From Gnetum montanum (lineage: Eukaryota > Streptophyta > Gnetopsida > Gnetales > Gnetaceae), in assembly GCA_015680685.1 (NCBI GenBank), contig MNCI01022058.1, positions 45,670-109,669 on the forward strand: a DNA stretch of 64,000 nucleotides. Direction: 5' to 3'. Below the pieces are notes generated by a model that was not told where the DNA came from, did no database searches, and saw nothing but the letters and a program-made list of their open reading frames with translations. Position numbers and translations under genes: made by a program. Numbering within the stretch: position 1 is the first letter of the stretch; every line of letters starts with the position of its first letter. Positions 35,641 through 45,965 of this stretch are shown in pieces.

Positions 35641-36212
35641 TTATTGGCCAAACCATTACATGCTTATAATAATTCTCATCAAAAAGTTCATCTCTTAGCT
35701 TCGCATTATGACAATAATTATATAATTTTTTGTGATAAAGTCCAAAAAAATACATACCCATAATAGTGCTTGTGCAAAAGTTCATTTCTTGGTTGAGCAT
35801 TATAATGATAATTATTTATTTTTCATGACAAAGTCCAACAACCTAGTAGTTTGCCTCTTGGCCAACATAATAATTTCTGTAAAAATTTTTTATCTATTAA
35901 CCTAGCATTACAACAATAAATATTTTTTCCATGACAAAGTCTAATCAACTGGTACTTGAACTTTTGGCCAAAATTAATTTGGTAACATTGGAAACTAAAG
36001 TAAAGTATCAATTGTTAATATTCTTCTGGAATAATAAAAATAGCAATAAGATTTCAAGAGAGATCATTTGAAAATCTCAAAAATGGTGGTGCCATGAAGA
36101 AAGATCATGGCTACAACAATGGGGCATTGAAAATGTTGGTGTACTAATAAATTCAGAATAAGCTTAGAAACTTACTAAGAATGTTTTTGAAAGATAGTAA
36201 TATGATGAAGTA
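35641..36212. other. AT-rich interval with diverged internal repeats
   Basis: No gene seen. Phrases such as AAAGTTCATCTCTTAGC, AATTATTTA and TTTTCATGACAAAGTCCAA recur at about 35680, 35775, 35815 and 35925, suggesting an old tandem duplication of roughly 80-120 bases. It may be the decayed end of the upstream LINE. Confidence 0.35.
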
Positions 36213-36690
36213 GAATATCATCATCATCATCATCCTAGCCTTATCCCAACAAAATGGGGTCTACTACATTTTTTATTTTTTGTCATTTGCCTCTATAAAG
36301 AGCTAGATCTTTGTTTATTTTCAGTTACTTCAAATCATCTTTGGTTTTTTTCTATTTTTTTTTCTTCCTTGATCTTTCTTTCAATGGCTTTCTTGGAACA
36401 ACAATGTAGCAAACCTTGTTTATACCTTTGGTTATAGGCTCATTGTCTAATCTTCTTTACACATATCCAAACCAAGTAAGCCACCATTCTTGTAACATAT
36501 CTAAAATATAAATCACTCCAAGCCTTCCTCTAATGTTTATATTATGTAGTTTATCTCTTATGGTAACATTCAACATCCATTGAAGCCTTCACATTTCTAC
36601 CACACTGATTTGTTATTTTAGCCTCTTTTGTACTACTCAATATTCAACACCATATAAGATAGCACATGATTCAAATATCCATGGAAGTAC
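36213..36690 (-). pseudogene. RTE-type LINE 3' end
   Basis: Read on the minus strand, a decayed RT C-terminus gives VEMRRLRWM-like and LGVIYILDMLQEWWLTWFGY-like text. It is followed by GTAGACCCCATTTTGTTGGG ATAAGGCTAGG and a (GAT)n tail at 36213-36233. The GACCCCA...GGGATAAGGCT end with a trinucleotide tail is the well-known 3' end of plant RTE elements. It is inverted relative to the LINE fragment at 34869. Confidence 0.6.
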
Positions 36691-37815
36691 TAATTACCTA
36701 AGTAAGAATAGGATCATACCACCTTCAAGTTAAAATTTAAAATTTATCACCAAGGTATGTAGGAAAGGTTTTTATTATGAAAGGAATGACAAGCATGTCT
36801 CTAACCCATAAGTATCTAGCCATGACATGGTGTTGCATATGATGTGTTAAGGGCCCTCTTCTTCTTTTTGAGGTCATAAGAATGGGTTATAATTTGGCCA
36901 TTGGTTACTACCTTTCTATAATTAATGATACATGGTAGTAATCTTGGCATTCATTTTGTTACACTCATAGCTTAGCCTTAGTTGAACTTCATGGTAATCC
37001 TTTTTCTTCAGGGGGTGGGGGGGAAGGGGAACAAGTAAAGATACTTTTACCATCCTTTCCAATATTCTATAGAATATTCAGATGACATTTCTATTAACAT
37101 TCCATTTAAAAAAAATCAGTATCATCATGTTTGTATTAAACATGTAGACATAAGTATTTGCTGCTATCATGTGACATAGGATTAGTAATTCACATAGGCA
37201 GGATAAGGATATGGACATGTAAAATTGTTGTATGAGGGAAATTTTAATAGCTAACAATGTGGTTATAAATATTATTACAAAAGGAGGTAGGGAAGGGAAA
37301 AGAAGGAGGAAGCTCTAGTCAACATGAACCAAATAATCATAGTAAAGTAAGATGTGATGAAGGTGTAGGGTAACTTGGTGCTCTAATGGATAGCATCTTT
37401 ATGACACCTTTTGGAATGATCTATTAACATAACTATAAAGAAACCAATTAGCCACTTCAAAAAGAGACATACATGTAATGAAAAAAGAGAGATGAAAAAA
37501 GAGAACAATCAATGTTTATGCTTAGAATACATGTTTAAGGACATTAACATAAGTGCTAATAATAGAGAAGTATCTAGACCCTCATGAGCATGCATATTTA
37601 ATAAGGTCAATAACATTTACAATATCTTTCAATCATTCTAGAAAATAATAAAAGGATAAGGGGGTATTGATGAAGATGCATTTGCTCATTTGTTTGCAGT
37701 CGAATGATGAAGTATGGTCAGTTTATCAATGCCTATCTTAACCTATTAATAGAAGCATAAATAAAAGGAGGATGAAATAATAAGCAATATGAAGATAAAA
37801 TATACCAATTGTGTT
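36691..37815. other. Unassigned interval before copia element J
   Basis: AT-rich with a G-rich patch at about 37012-37030. I see no coding frame, repeat pair or RNA gene. Flank GTGTT (37811-37815) would be the left target duplication of J. Confidence 0.4.
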
Positions 37816-38082
37816 TGTTGGAAATCAAAATTAGAATTCCATGATTCTAGGGATATTAGTCAGGGATGATAGTTGTAGTTTTTCCTCTTTTGTTTTTGAT
37901 TAGCTTGTATTTTGTGACTTGATTAGTTTAGTTTCCTATTCTTTAGAAATCCTTTTCTAAAGGTGATTATTTTTCCAAGAATAGGAGATTTCAATTTCTT
38001 CTCTTTTGATTATAAAATGTGTTGCACTCCTGATTGTGATGAATAAGAGAAACAATTATTTTCTCCTCTTCCTCTAGTTTCA
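37816..38082 (+). repeat. Element J 5' LTR
   Basis: 267 bases from TGTTGGAAATC to CTAGTTTCA, with the primer site immediately after. The small size and TGTTGGAA start are usual for plant copia elements. Promoter elements are not clear. Confidence 0.75.
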
Positions 38083-38100
38083 TGGTATCAGAGTCAGACT
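38083..38100 (+). promoter_or_regulatory. Element J primer binding site (tRNA-iMet type)
   Basis: TGGTATCAGAGTCAGACT starts directly after the LTR and matches the initiator-Met tRNA complement TGGTATCAGAGC in its first 11 bases. Confidence 0.85.
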
Positions 38101-38148
38101 ATCCACCGATGTAGTTCTTTCATTGACAAATTAATGCCAACTAGCAAA

Positions 38149-39110
38149 ATGGCAAACCCCATGTCATCCACAATGGAGTCTTTCATTAAGTTGACTGTAA
38201 TAAACCCCTAATTATCCTTCATTTCTAGTCATTATGAAAACCCTTCAATCCAAATAGTCACACATAAACTAAATAGTAGCACTTTAAGGGAGTGGCATTA
38301 GTCCTGTTGGTAATCAAGGGCAAAGGCAAGATGGGTTACCTAACAGGAGTAACTACAATGCCTAAACTAGGTTCAGACAATTACAATGTGTGGGAGGTGG
38401 AGAACTTGACCATTATGGCATGGCTAATCAATTCAGTGGAGCCCAAAATTGGACACCTACACCTATTCTACCAAATAGTGAAGGAGGTTTGGGATGTAGT
38501 GAAAGAGATGTACTCTGATATTAAAAAAATCTCACAGAGCTTCAAAATCTAGTCTACCATTCACAATACCCAGCAAGGCACATCTACAATCACAAGGTAT
38601 TGTAATACCTAACCAGAGTTGTGGCAGGAAATACATTTATTCTATAATATCACCTAGAAGTATCCAAAAGATGGAATGTTGTACAATGAAATGCTAGAGA
38701 AGGACCGAATCTTTGATTTTTTACAAGGATTAAATCATGAGCTCAATGAGGTTAGAGGATGCATTCTTGGTACAAAGCCTTTGCCCACACTAAAGGAAGT
38801 ATTTGTAGAAGTATGGCATGAGGAAACTAGAGAGAAGATGATGTCTTCCTCATCACAAAGCATAGCAATGGAGGCACAAGGATCAGCTTTGGCTACCACT
38901 TGGAGTGAAGGAAATAGTTCAAAGATTCAAACCAGGAAGGATAAATAGCTATGATGTGAACATTGTAAGAAGTCATATCATATCAAGGATACATGCTGGG
39001 ATATCCATGGGAAACCTACTGATTGGAAGCCACAAAGTCAACAATGGAATAATAAGAATTTTTATGCAGCAAAAGCTACAACTAGTGCTATGACTCAGCC
39101 ATTTATAGTA
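38149..39110 (+). pseudogene. gag: Element J gag pseudogene with intact zinc knuckle
   Basis: ATG at 38149 begins MANPMSSTMESF. It continues HYENPSIQIVTHKLN, KLGSDNYNVWEVEN and VKEVWDVVKEMYSD, the UBN2-type copia gag. RIFDFLQGLNHELNEVRGCI and LPTLKEVFVEVWHEE follow. A complete CX2CX4HX4C knuckle, CEHCKKSYHIKDTC, lies at 38955-38996. Stops and frameshifts at 38180-38290, 38550-38670 and 38946 inactivate it. Confidence 0.75.
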
Positions 39111-39560
39111 TAATAAATGAAGGTTCTTTGAAAATTGTTGAATTCCTCATCAACCACTAAAGAAACCAATCCCACCTCATCAAGTTCTACTACTTTAACA
39201 ACCCACAAAGGTATTTTTTGACTCCTATCTCACAAAATCCCATAGAGTGCTTGGATGGTGGAATTGCATTTGATCATATGACAGACTCTAGTACAAGGTT
39301 TAGTAATTATAAACCTTTTAAGAAAAAATAGTGGTATTACTATAGTAGATTAAACCATGTGTAAGGAAACATGAAGATGAGATGTGGAAGTTTGTAGTTT
39401 AAAGTTGAATTTAGTTCTTCATGTTCCTGAATTGAAGTGTAATTTAATTTCAGTGAGCAAAATAACCAAAGATTTAAATTTTTTTGTAACCTTTTTTTCC
39501 TTCTTACTGTGAATTTCAAGATCTACCACTGAAGAGGATGATTGGGAATGCTGAGGAGTG
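39111..39560 (+). pseudogene. Element J protease region remnant
   Basis: Very decayed. FDHMTDSST near 39270 matches the DHMT segment after the copia protease active site. VLHVPELKCNLISVSKIT at about 39418-39475 is the conserved segment before the integrase zinc finger. The catalytic Asp cannot be placed. Confidence 0.45.
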
Positions 39561-40400
39561 AAATGGCCTTTATTATTTGTCAGGTGTTAATTCCTCTTCA
39601 AAACTGAAGTCATCCACTATTTTTTCTTCATTTTTCAATTCAAATGTTAAAATTTGGCATAATAGACTAGGTAATCTAAGTTTTTCTTATTTAAAGCACT
39701 TTTATCCTCATGTATTTGTTAATAAGGATCCTTCATCTTTTCATTGTGATCATTGCATTCTTGCAAAACAAACTTGTACATCTCATACTCCTCACACATA
39801 TAAACCATCAAAACTATTTCATTTAATTCATAGTGATGTCAAATTTAACAAGGAAAAGGTGGTTCATTACTTTCATTGATGATCAAACTAGAGTTAGTTG
39901 GGTTTACGTAATGCAAGAAAAATCAAAAGTAACTAATATCTTTAAACAATTCCATAAACTTATCAAAAATGTATTTCAATCTTCTATAAAAATTTTTCAA
40001 CTGACAATGGTATGGAGAATTTTTCTCATGATTTTAATGCATATCTCAATGAGTATGGGATACATCATCAAAGCTCATGTGCATATACTCCTCCACAAAA
40101 TGGGATTGTAGAGAGAAAAAATCGTCACTTACTTGAGGTCTCTAGGTCAATCATGTTTACTAGTACTGTATCACACTCATATTGGGAAGATGTTATTCTC
40201 ACTTCCACATATCTTATCAACTATCTTCCATCCAAAGTACTCCAATACCAAACCCCTCTCAACAAGTTGGTGTCAATCTTTCCTTCCTCTCGAGTTCCTA
40301 ATTCTCTTCAACTTTGAATATTTGGGTGTGTTTTCTTTGTTCATGATACTCAACTGTCTAGGCGTAAACTTGATCCAAAAGCCCTAAAGTGTGTTTTTCT
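39561..40400 (+). pseudogene. pol (INT): Element J integrase pseudogene
   Basis: Pre-integrase zinc finger reads IWHNRLGNLSFSYLKHFYP with FHCDHCILAKQ. The core reads LFHLIHSDV, WFITFIDDQTRVSWVYVM, STDNGMENF-like text in a shifted frame near 40000, and QNGIVERKNRHLLEVSRSIM with the catalytic Glu. YLINYLPSKVLQYQTPL follows. Frames change at about 39840, 40000 and 40320. Confidence 0.8.
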
Positions 40401-40974
40401 TGGCTATTCCTCCAAAAAAAGGCTACAAATCTTATCATCGTTTCTCAGACCATTTTATGGTCTCCTATGATGCCACCTTTTTCAAAGATCAAAGCTTTTA
40501 TTCCAATGATACAAGGAGAGAATCGTATCCATGAAGACAACCATTGGGATCCTACTATTTCAATGCCTTTCTTAACCATTCAAAACACTATTCCTAATTT
40601 TTCTGAGTCTATTACAAATGGTAGTGATTTAGGTCAAGGGGGAGAACTCAACATTGCAAACAAAAAACCAACCTTGGTTTACTCAAGAAGACCACAAGCT
40701 CCCATGCATGAATAAGAACCTAAACCAGTGACAGATCCACCTAATACAAACAATCAAGAGGAGGCTGAAACAAGTAATGAGGAGGAAGTGCATGAGGTGA
40801 GTAACTTAGATCTTCATATTACCAAATGGAAGGGGATAAGGTATCATACTAGAAATCCAAGATATCCAACTTCAAATTATCTCACATATTCCAATTTGTC
40901 AAGAAATTTCAAAGAATTTTTTTCTAAAGTAGACAAGATTCAAGTTCCTAGAAATATTCATGAACCCTTTCAGG
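40401..40974 (+). pseudogene. Element J integrase-RT spacer
   Basis: Acidic and Ser/Asn-rich spacer (NNQEEAETSNEEEVHEVSNL) followed by TRNPRYPTSNYLTYSNLSRN, typical of the region before copia RT. Frame shifts near 40435 and 40715. Confidence 0.55.
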
Positions 40975-41348
40975 ATCCAAATTGAAAAGCTACTGTGTTA
41001 GAAGAAATGAAGGCACTAGATGATGATGACACTTGGGAACTCATGAAGCTACCAGAAGGGAAGAGAGCCATGGGAAGTAAGTGGATATTTACAGTCAAGT
41101 ATAGACCTGATGGAATAGTTGAAAGGTATAAGGCAAGAATTTTTGTGCAAGGTTTCACTTAAACATACAGCATTATCTATGAAGAGACTTTTGCATTGGT
41201 TTCCAAGCTTAACTCCATCAGAATCTTTTTGCCCCTCATTGCAAACTTGGATTGGAAATTACACTAGCTAGACATCAAGAATGCTTTTCTCAATGGCACT
41301 CTAGAGGAAGAGGTATATATGATATCTCCTCAAGGATTTGAGACATAG
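40975..41348 (+). pseudogene. pol (RT): Element J reverse transcriptase, 5' part
   Basis: Reads EEMKALDDDDTWELMKLPEG, MGSKWIFTVKYRPDG, IVERYKARIFVQGFT, NLDWKLH and LDIKNAFLNGTLEEEVYM, ending PQGFET at 41347. This is the N-terminal third of copia RT; the YVDD box is absent because H interrupts it. Confidence 0.85.
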
Positions 41349-42269
41349 TGATGAGTGACAAGGTACCCCTATGCCCAACCATACAAATCACAAGCGTTCA
41401 CACATGATCTAGTCAAATTTCATGGACTTTATCATTTCTAGTGCACTAGCCCTTTAGGAAGTGAATCTAGCCTTAAGGTTAATTATTGGCCTCCCAATTA
41501 CACTTGTGATGTTCATTGATATGGTTAAGTGTAATTGAGGCGTCTAATTTTTATTATTTTGTATTTTATATTTCAATGCTCAAAACGTAGATAAAAGAAG
41601 TTTAATTAACTAATCATTTAACTAATTCTAACATAAGTATCTATTCCCACTTTCTGTGCATGTCCTAAACCCATGTATCCACTACTAGGTGACCAAATGC
41701 TATGCAATTGGATGTACCAAGCAATAACGCTACTAGGATTACCAAGCAAATACATGTTACACTCAAAGCAGTTACACTTATGTGTGTAATCTATCTCGCT
41801 TAATTTTCTCATTAATGTAATAATTGGAAAATATTTGATAACTAATTGAAAGAATTTAATAAATAATTAAAAACATTAAATGCATAAATAAAATAGCTAA
41901 TCTATCCAAATTGCTACAAGATTTATTAGAAAGCTTGTCTTTATTGCCGCGCACATTGTCGTGTTCAAGTACAACAATGATCAAATAAAGATCTGTACAC
42001 TCAATGACTCCTGCTACAGGCACTTAGGGAAAAAATTCTAAATTTCAAATGGAAAAATTACAAGAGCTTTGCTACTATTAAAATCTGGACTCCCCATAAA
42101 TGCAACTGGTAGGCATGTATTTATAGGCGATGGATAGACACCACATCGATGAGGCCTTATCGACGTAGGTTGAGATGCATTGATAGGGCCTCATGGAAGA
42201 GGCCTCATCGATGCAGTTGACTACATCAACGAGGCCTCATCAACACAGCCAACCAACGATGACTCATCG
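41349..42269 (-). repeat. Element H 3' LTR
   Basis: Minus strand starts CGATGAGTCATCG and ends CTTGTCACTCATCA; the start is one change from TGATGAGT. U3 is packed with CATCGATGAGGCC-type units (about 42140-42260) before the TATA box CGCCTATAAATACATG near 42125. CAATAAAGACAAGC on the minus strand near 41945 is the likely poly(A) signal. Confidence 0.8.
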
Positions 42270-42282
42270 TACCCCCATGATT
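42270..42282 (-). promoter_or_regulatory. Element H 3' polypurine tract
   Basis: Minus strand ends CAATCATGGGGGTA directly at the LTR start; plus-strand DNA primer site. Confidence 0.8.
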
Positions 42283-42514
42283 GAATGAAAACTCATCCTT
42301 GAGTTCTTTTACAAAATTGAAAAGGTATGGGATTACTGATTAACTTTTCTTTCAACAAAACAAACTTGACTAACTTAACAAAAAATGGAGTGCCCGAATG
42401 TATAGATCAACACATTACAAAATGGTGGTTTCTAGGACACAAAATTGAACACCATGACACTCTTCAAAAATTGGACAACACGTTTCTTGATGATGTGAAG
42501 CTTGTTGGAGAAGA

Positions 42515-45357
42515 TCAAATGGTCCCAGGTGGTGGTGGTTCTTGAGGCTCCGAGGAACCTTCGCTAGCTTCATGCACTGGCAATGGTTGAGGTGGTTATG
42601 GTTGTCCTGCTACTACAGGAACTTTAGGTGGGAGGCAAAAAGCATCCAGTAGTGCTTTCATATTCTCCTCCTTAATCCTAGGATCATGCACTATCCATGC
42701 AGCTTCCCCAATGAGAGTTGGAATGGGCACATCCTAAGGACACGAGATTGCTAGAAACAACTCCTTGACACTGATGAACCAGGCAGCAAACTATTTACAT
42801 TCAATGTTGAATGCTCACACTGTGTTCTTTAGCTCCTGGTAGTAATTCATCCATTTGGCTAGGTCCTTGATGATGGATCATTGATTTGTGAATCATCCTT
42901 TAAGGACTTCAAGTTTAGCGTTAGTAGTTTCAATCTTTTTCTTGGTGTCCTTCTGGTGTTTGGACTCAGCCTCGTATAGCAAATATGAGCTACCCACCTA
43001 CTTCTCCAATTTTGACCATGGTCGTCTGGCTATCACCATTACTAGGTTTGTGTAATAGATATTGGTCAACTCCATATATTTTATCATTTCTTCGATCTAC
43101 AACTTCTTCAAGCAAATCTCCACTTTATTGTAGGCATTAATCCCATCAAGGATGGGCTGCCATGTCTCTCTTCCTTACTAGAGTTGTTGGAGGGCTTCAT
43201 TTAATTTAGCCTTTTCCATTTCTATTTCTCTTTCATTAATTTCATTTTGCAAGCCAACCTAGTCCTTGTACTGATTTTTCAGTTTCTCAAACTTGAGAGC
43301 TTCTTTCTTCCAAGTGATGATTTCAATGACAGACTTTTGTTGCAAGGTGTGGACCTCCTCCATTGACATATTGCAATTCTTCACAGCTAATTTCCTTAGT
43401 TTAGTATTGACTCTAGCAATCTACTCCTGTTGTTAATGAATGAATTCTTGCATTTGATCTCTTTGAGCATCAACATTTCATAGGCGATGATTTTACATGG
43501 TCAATGCTTCATTTTCTTAGTGCATCAGATGCAAGTCCTTTTTAATTAAGTGTGTTTCAAATTATGCCAAGAAATATTTGAAGATGGTCATTACTACTTC
43601 CTCCTCAGCCTTTTGAAATCATTCCTAAAGCTATTTGATAGCTTCATCTCTTGTTGTTGCTGGGCTAAAGATTTCTTGTTCTGCAAGTTAGGCACGAAGT
43701 TTAGCAACCTTCATAGCCAAGTGTTGATTTTGCTCTTGGGTTGTTTCTAGTTGCCCCTCCAAATGATGCATCTACCCCTTGCATTTAGTAGCTCCAATTG
43801 GGTTGTATTAATGTTCTCTAGAAGATCAAATATATCCAGAGTCTTTTTCCTGGTTCCTACTAGTCGTTCTAGCAATTATTCATGTTGGGCTACATTCAAT
43901 TTTGTGCTAATTATGCCTACGAACATCTACACATCTTGGAGTGCAAATACATTTGGTATAGATGCCACGGGTGCATTCAGTTCTTTAACTACATAGTCAG
44001 CTACTACTTCTGCCATTGTCTCCTACCCTTGGTGCTACATCACCAAAACAATTTCCTCTTCACCTTCCTCCAACGTCATCAAAAAAGTGGTGGCAATCCT
44101 AGAGATTTCTGAGAATAGATGATGTGCTACTAATGACACCATCACCTCCCAAGCATTGGGATCTGACCTCGAAGGTAACTGCATTATTTGGGTAAAGAAA
44201 ATGGAACCACCCCTCTCCATCTAGCTAACTGTTCAAGCCACCTCATTAAGGTGACTCATTACTGACTGATACATAGATGGATCCACCCCACTTGTTCCTA
44301 TCTACTGCTCTTGTTCAGTTAAGAGCCACTCTTGGATTTGTTGCAAGTGCTCAAGGACTACATAGGCCTCTAGTGCTATCTCTTAAGTGGGTGGTGGTGG
44401 TAGCAGCTCCTCTTCTTGAATGGTTGTTGGTGTTTTGTCTTTAATGATTTCTACCCATGAGCCCAAAGAAGCATGCCTGAGAGTGTCATTTGAATAGCAA
44501 ACAATACCTACCCTCTTGTAAAGTTTCTTGATGAGGCATGAAAAGTGTAGGGTCTTCCTTCCATGTTTTTTCTCCTTGAAACACTTCTCAATCTCCAAAT
44601 AAACTAACTATGGAAGGTTAACAAGAAATTTTCCACTTAGAGCAGTGCATGCTTGAGCAGAGAAAGCAATCACCTTGCTTGGCCTCATCATTGGATTGAA
44701 GTGATAGGCTGCAATCTTGAAATAAATCTGCTTCACCATTGTGAGCACACCATACTCCTTATGGTCCACCTTGTAGCATCACTAGGTCCACTCCCTTTTT
44801 GCCTTAAGATCACATTTTGTTGATATCTCTACCAACTATGTTCCAATGTCTGGTAACCCTAATGTCTATGCGATGGCTGCCGCTGAGTAGGACACTTGAA
44901 TGTCCTTGATTTTTACAATGAACCCTAGCCTTTAGCTACTCTAGAAGAGATAGGTCTCTCCCATTTACCATTACCCTCTAGTCATGATGATTGGCCACAT
45001 GGGAGAGGTTTCAAATTGTGTTCTGACATCCTCTTGAGCTTTTTCTAAAAATGGCCCAAAGAACTGATCTTTGGATCTCTCAGGACTTGATGATGTCTAG
45101 GCAAGCTTGAGTCAAAGTAACCTCAAGCCTTAGCATAAGTCCTAGCACTTCTCCTTATTAAGATTTTTTTGTAGGCACTTCTTCTTATGGAATCTATCGA
45201 ACATATTCCACTTCGAGCTCCTCACGAAGAGGTCTAGTTGCATTGGTTACCTCTTGTTATTCTTAGCCTTATTCCTTTGGCCTTTTCTAGCTTTGGGTCA
45301 TTTCTCCTGTGGTTTTGAAGGTTCTCCTTCTTGCAAGCAATTTTGTTTGGGTGCCAT
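42515..45357 (-). pseudogene. Element H ORF3: plant-transposon-like domain plus coiled coil
   Basis: Begins at 45357 with MAPKQNCLQEGEPSKPQ and ends QEPPPPGTI at 42515. The N-terminal domain at about 45060-44450 has FFGPFLEKAQEDVRTQFETS, IQVSYSAAAIA, LGLPDIGT, VLTMVKQIYFKIAAYHFNP and LHFSCLIKKLYKRVGI. A Gln/Glu/Pro linker has EEELLPPPPT. The second domain (44260-43700) has MSHLNEVA, LPSRSDPNAWEVMVSLVAHH, LMTLEEGEEEIVLVM, VASIPNVFALQDV and LLERLVGTRKKTLDIFDLLE. The coiled coil follows, then KYMELTNIYYTNLVMVIARR and VHDPRIKEENMKALLDAF. No hydrophobic membrane segment is evident. Stops are mainly at Trp and Gln codons. Confidence 0.65.
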
Positions 45358-45395
45358 CTGCAATCACAATAGAACCATGGATTAGCAATCATTGT
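45358..45395 (-). promoter_or_regulatory. Element H ORF3 splice-acceptor-like site
   Basis: Minus strand TTCTATTGTGATTGCAG abuts the ATGG of ORF3. TGCTAATCC about 30 bases upstream could be a branch point. Together with the matching sites in E, A and B this is a conserved acceptor. Confidence 0.5.
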
Positions 45396-45819
45396 GTAAC
45401 CTTAAAGCAATTGGAATATCTTAACTCATGAGGGTAGTTACACTTGGCTAAGTTGTGATTATGGCTAATTTAATTAACTTAATTATTATTTCTATTTACA
45501 CCTTATCATTGATAAATCATCCTGGAGGTAGTTGGAAGGGTTAACTTGGAAAAAGTTGATGTTTATGTATGATTAAGGTTACTAACCCTTGGGGGAGTTA
45601 GAAATTTTTTTTGAAAATTGCATCAGAAACCTTAACATTTGTGGCCCCCATGATAAAGATCTTACCTTCGGTAAGTGCAGGATCAAAAAATAGAGTGATT
45701 TGGACAAACGATTTGAAAGTTAACGACTCTTGAAGGTTTTGGGCTTTGAAAAATTAACAAAATTCCCCATGTGTTATGAGCAAATTACAAAAAATTCCAA
45801 AGTGTTCGACAGTATAGAT

Positions 45820-45965
45820 AGTATTTTTATATTACATCAACAAGGCCTTGACAACAGGGCCTCATTGATGTGGTTAGCTACATTGTTGAGGCCTTGACAA
45901 CAGGGCCTCATTGATGTGGTTAGCTACATTGTTGAGGCCTTGTTGATGTAGTTGTTGACCATCAT
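45820..45965 (-). promoter_or_regulatory. Element H U3-like module with an exact 46-base tandem repeat
   Basis: Minus strand carries CATCAATGAGGCCCTG, AAGGCCTCAACAATGTAG and CATCAACAAGGCC units and then AATATAAAAATACTATC as a TATA-like box near 45827. The same words (GATGAGGCCTCGTTGATG) make up U3 of the H LTR. Two identical 46-base units start at 45844 and 45890, with a partial third from 45936. It lies about 470 bases upstream of the ORF3 ATG. Confidence 0.5.

Larger units (their letters stand above)
37816..41348 (+). mobile_element. Element J: Ty1/copia retrotransposon, truncated in RT by element H
   Basis: Contains a 5' LTR, an initiator-Met primer site, gag with zinc knuckle, integrase and the start of RT in the copia order (integrase before RT). 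It stops within RT at 41348, exactly where the H LTR begins. The remainder should lie beyond H, outside the window. Confidence 0.85.

Noticed and set aside
36691-37815. Possible host gene or promoter between the RTE remnant and copia J
   Set aside because: No open frame, splice pattern or homologous motif that I can support.
42515-45357. ORF3 as an env-like glycoprotein
   Set aside because: I see no signal peptide, no transmembrane segment and no Cys-rich ectodomain in A, B or H; coiled coil and the transposon-like domain fit better.
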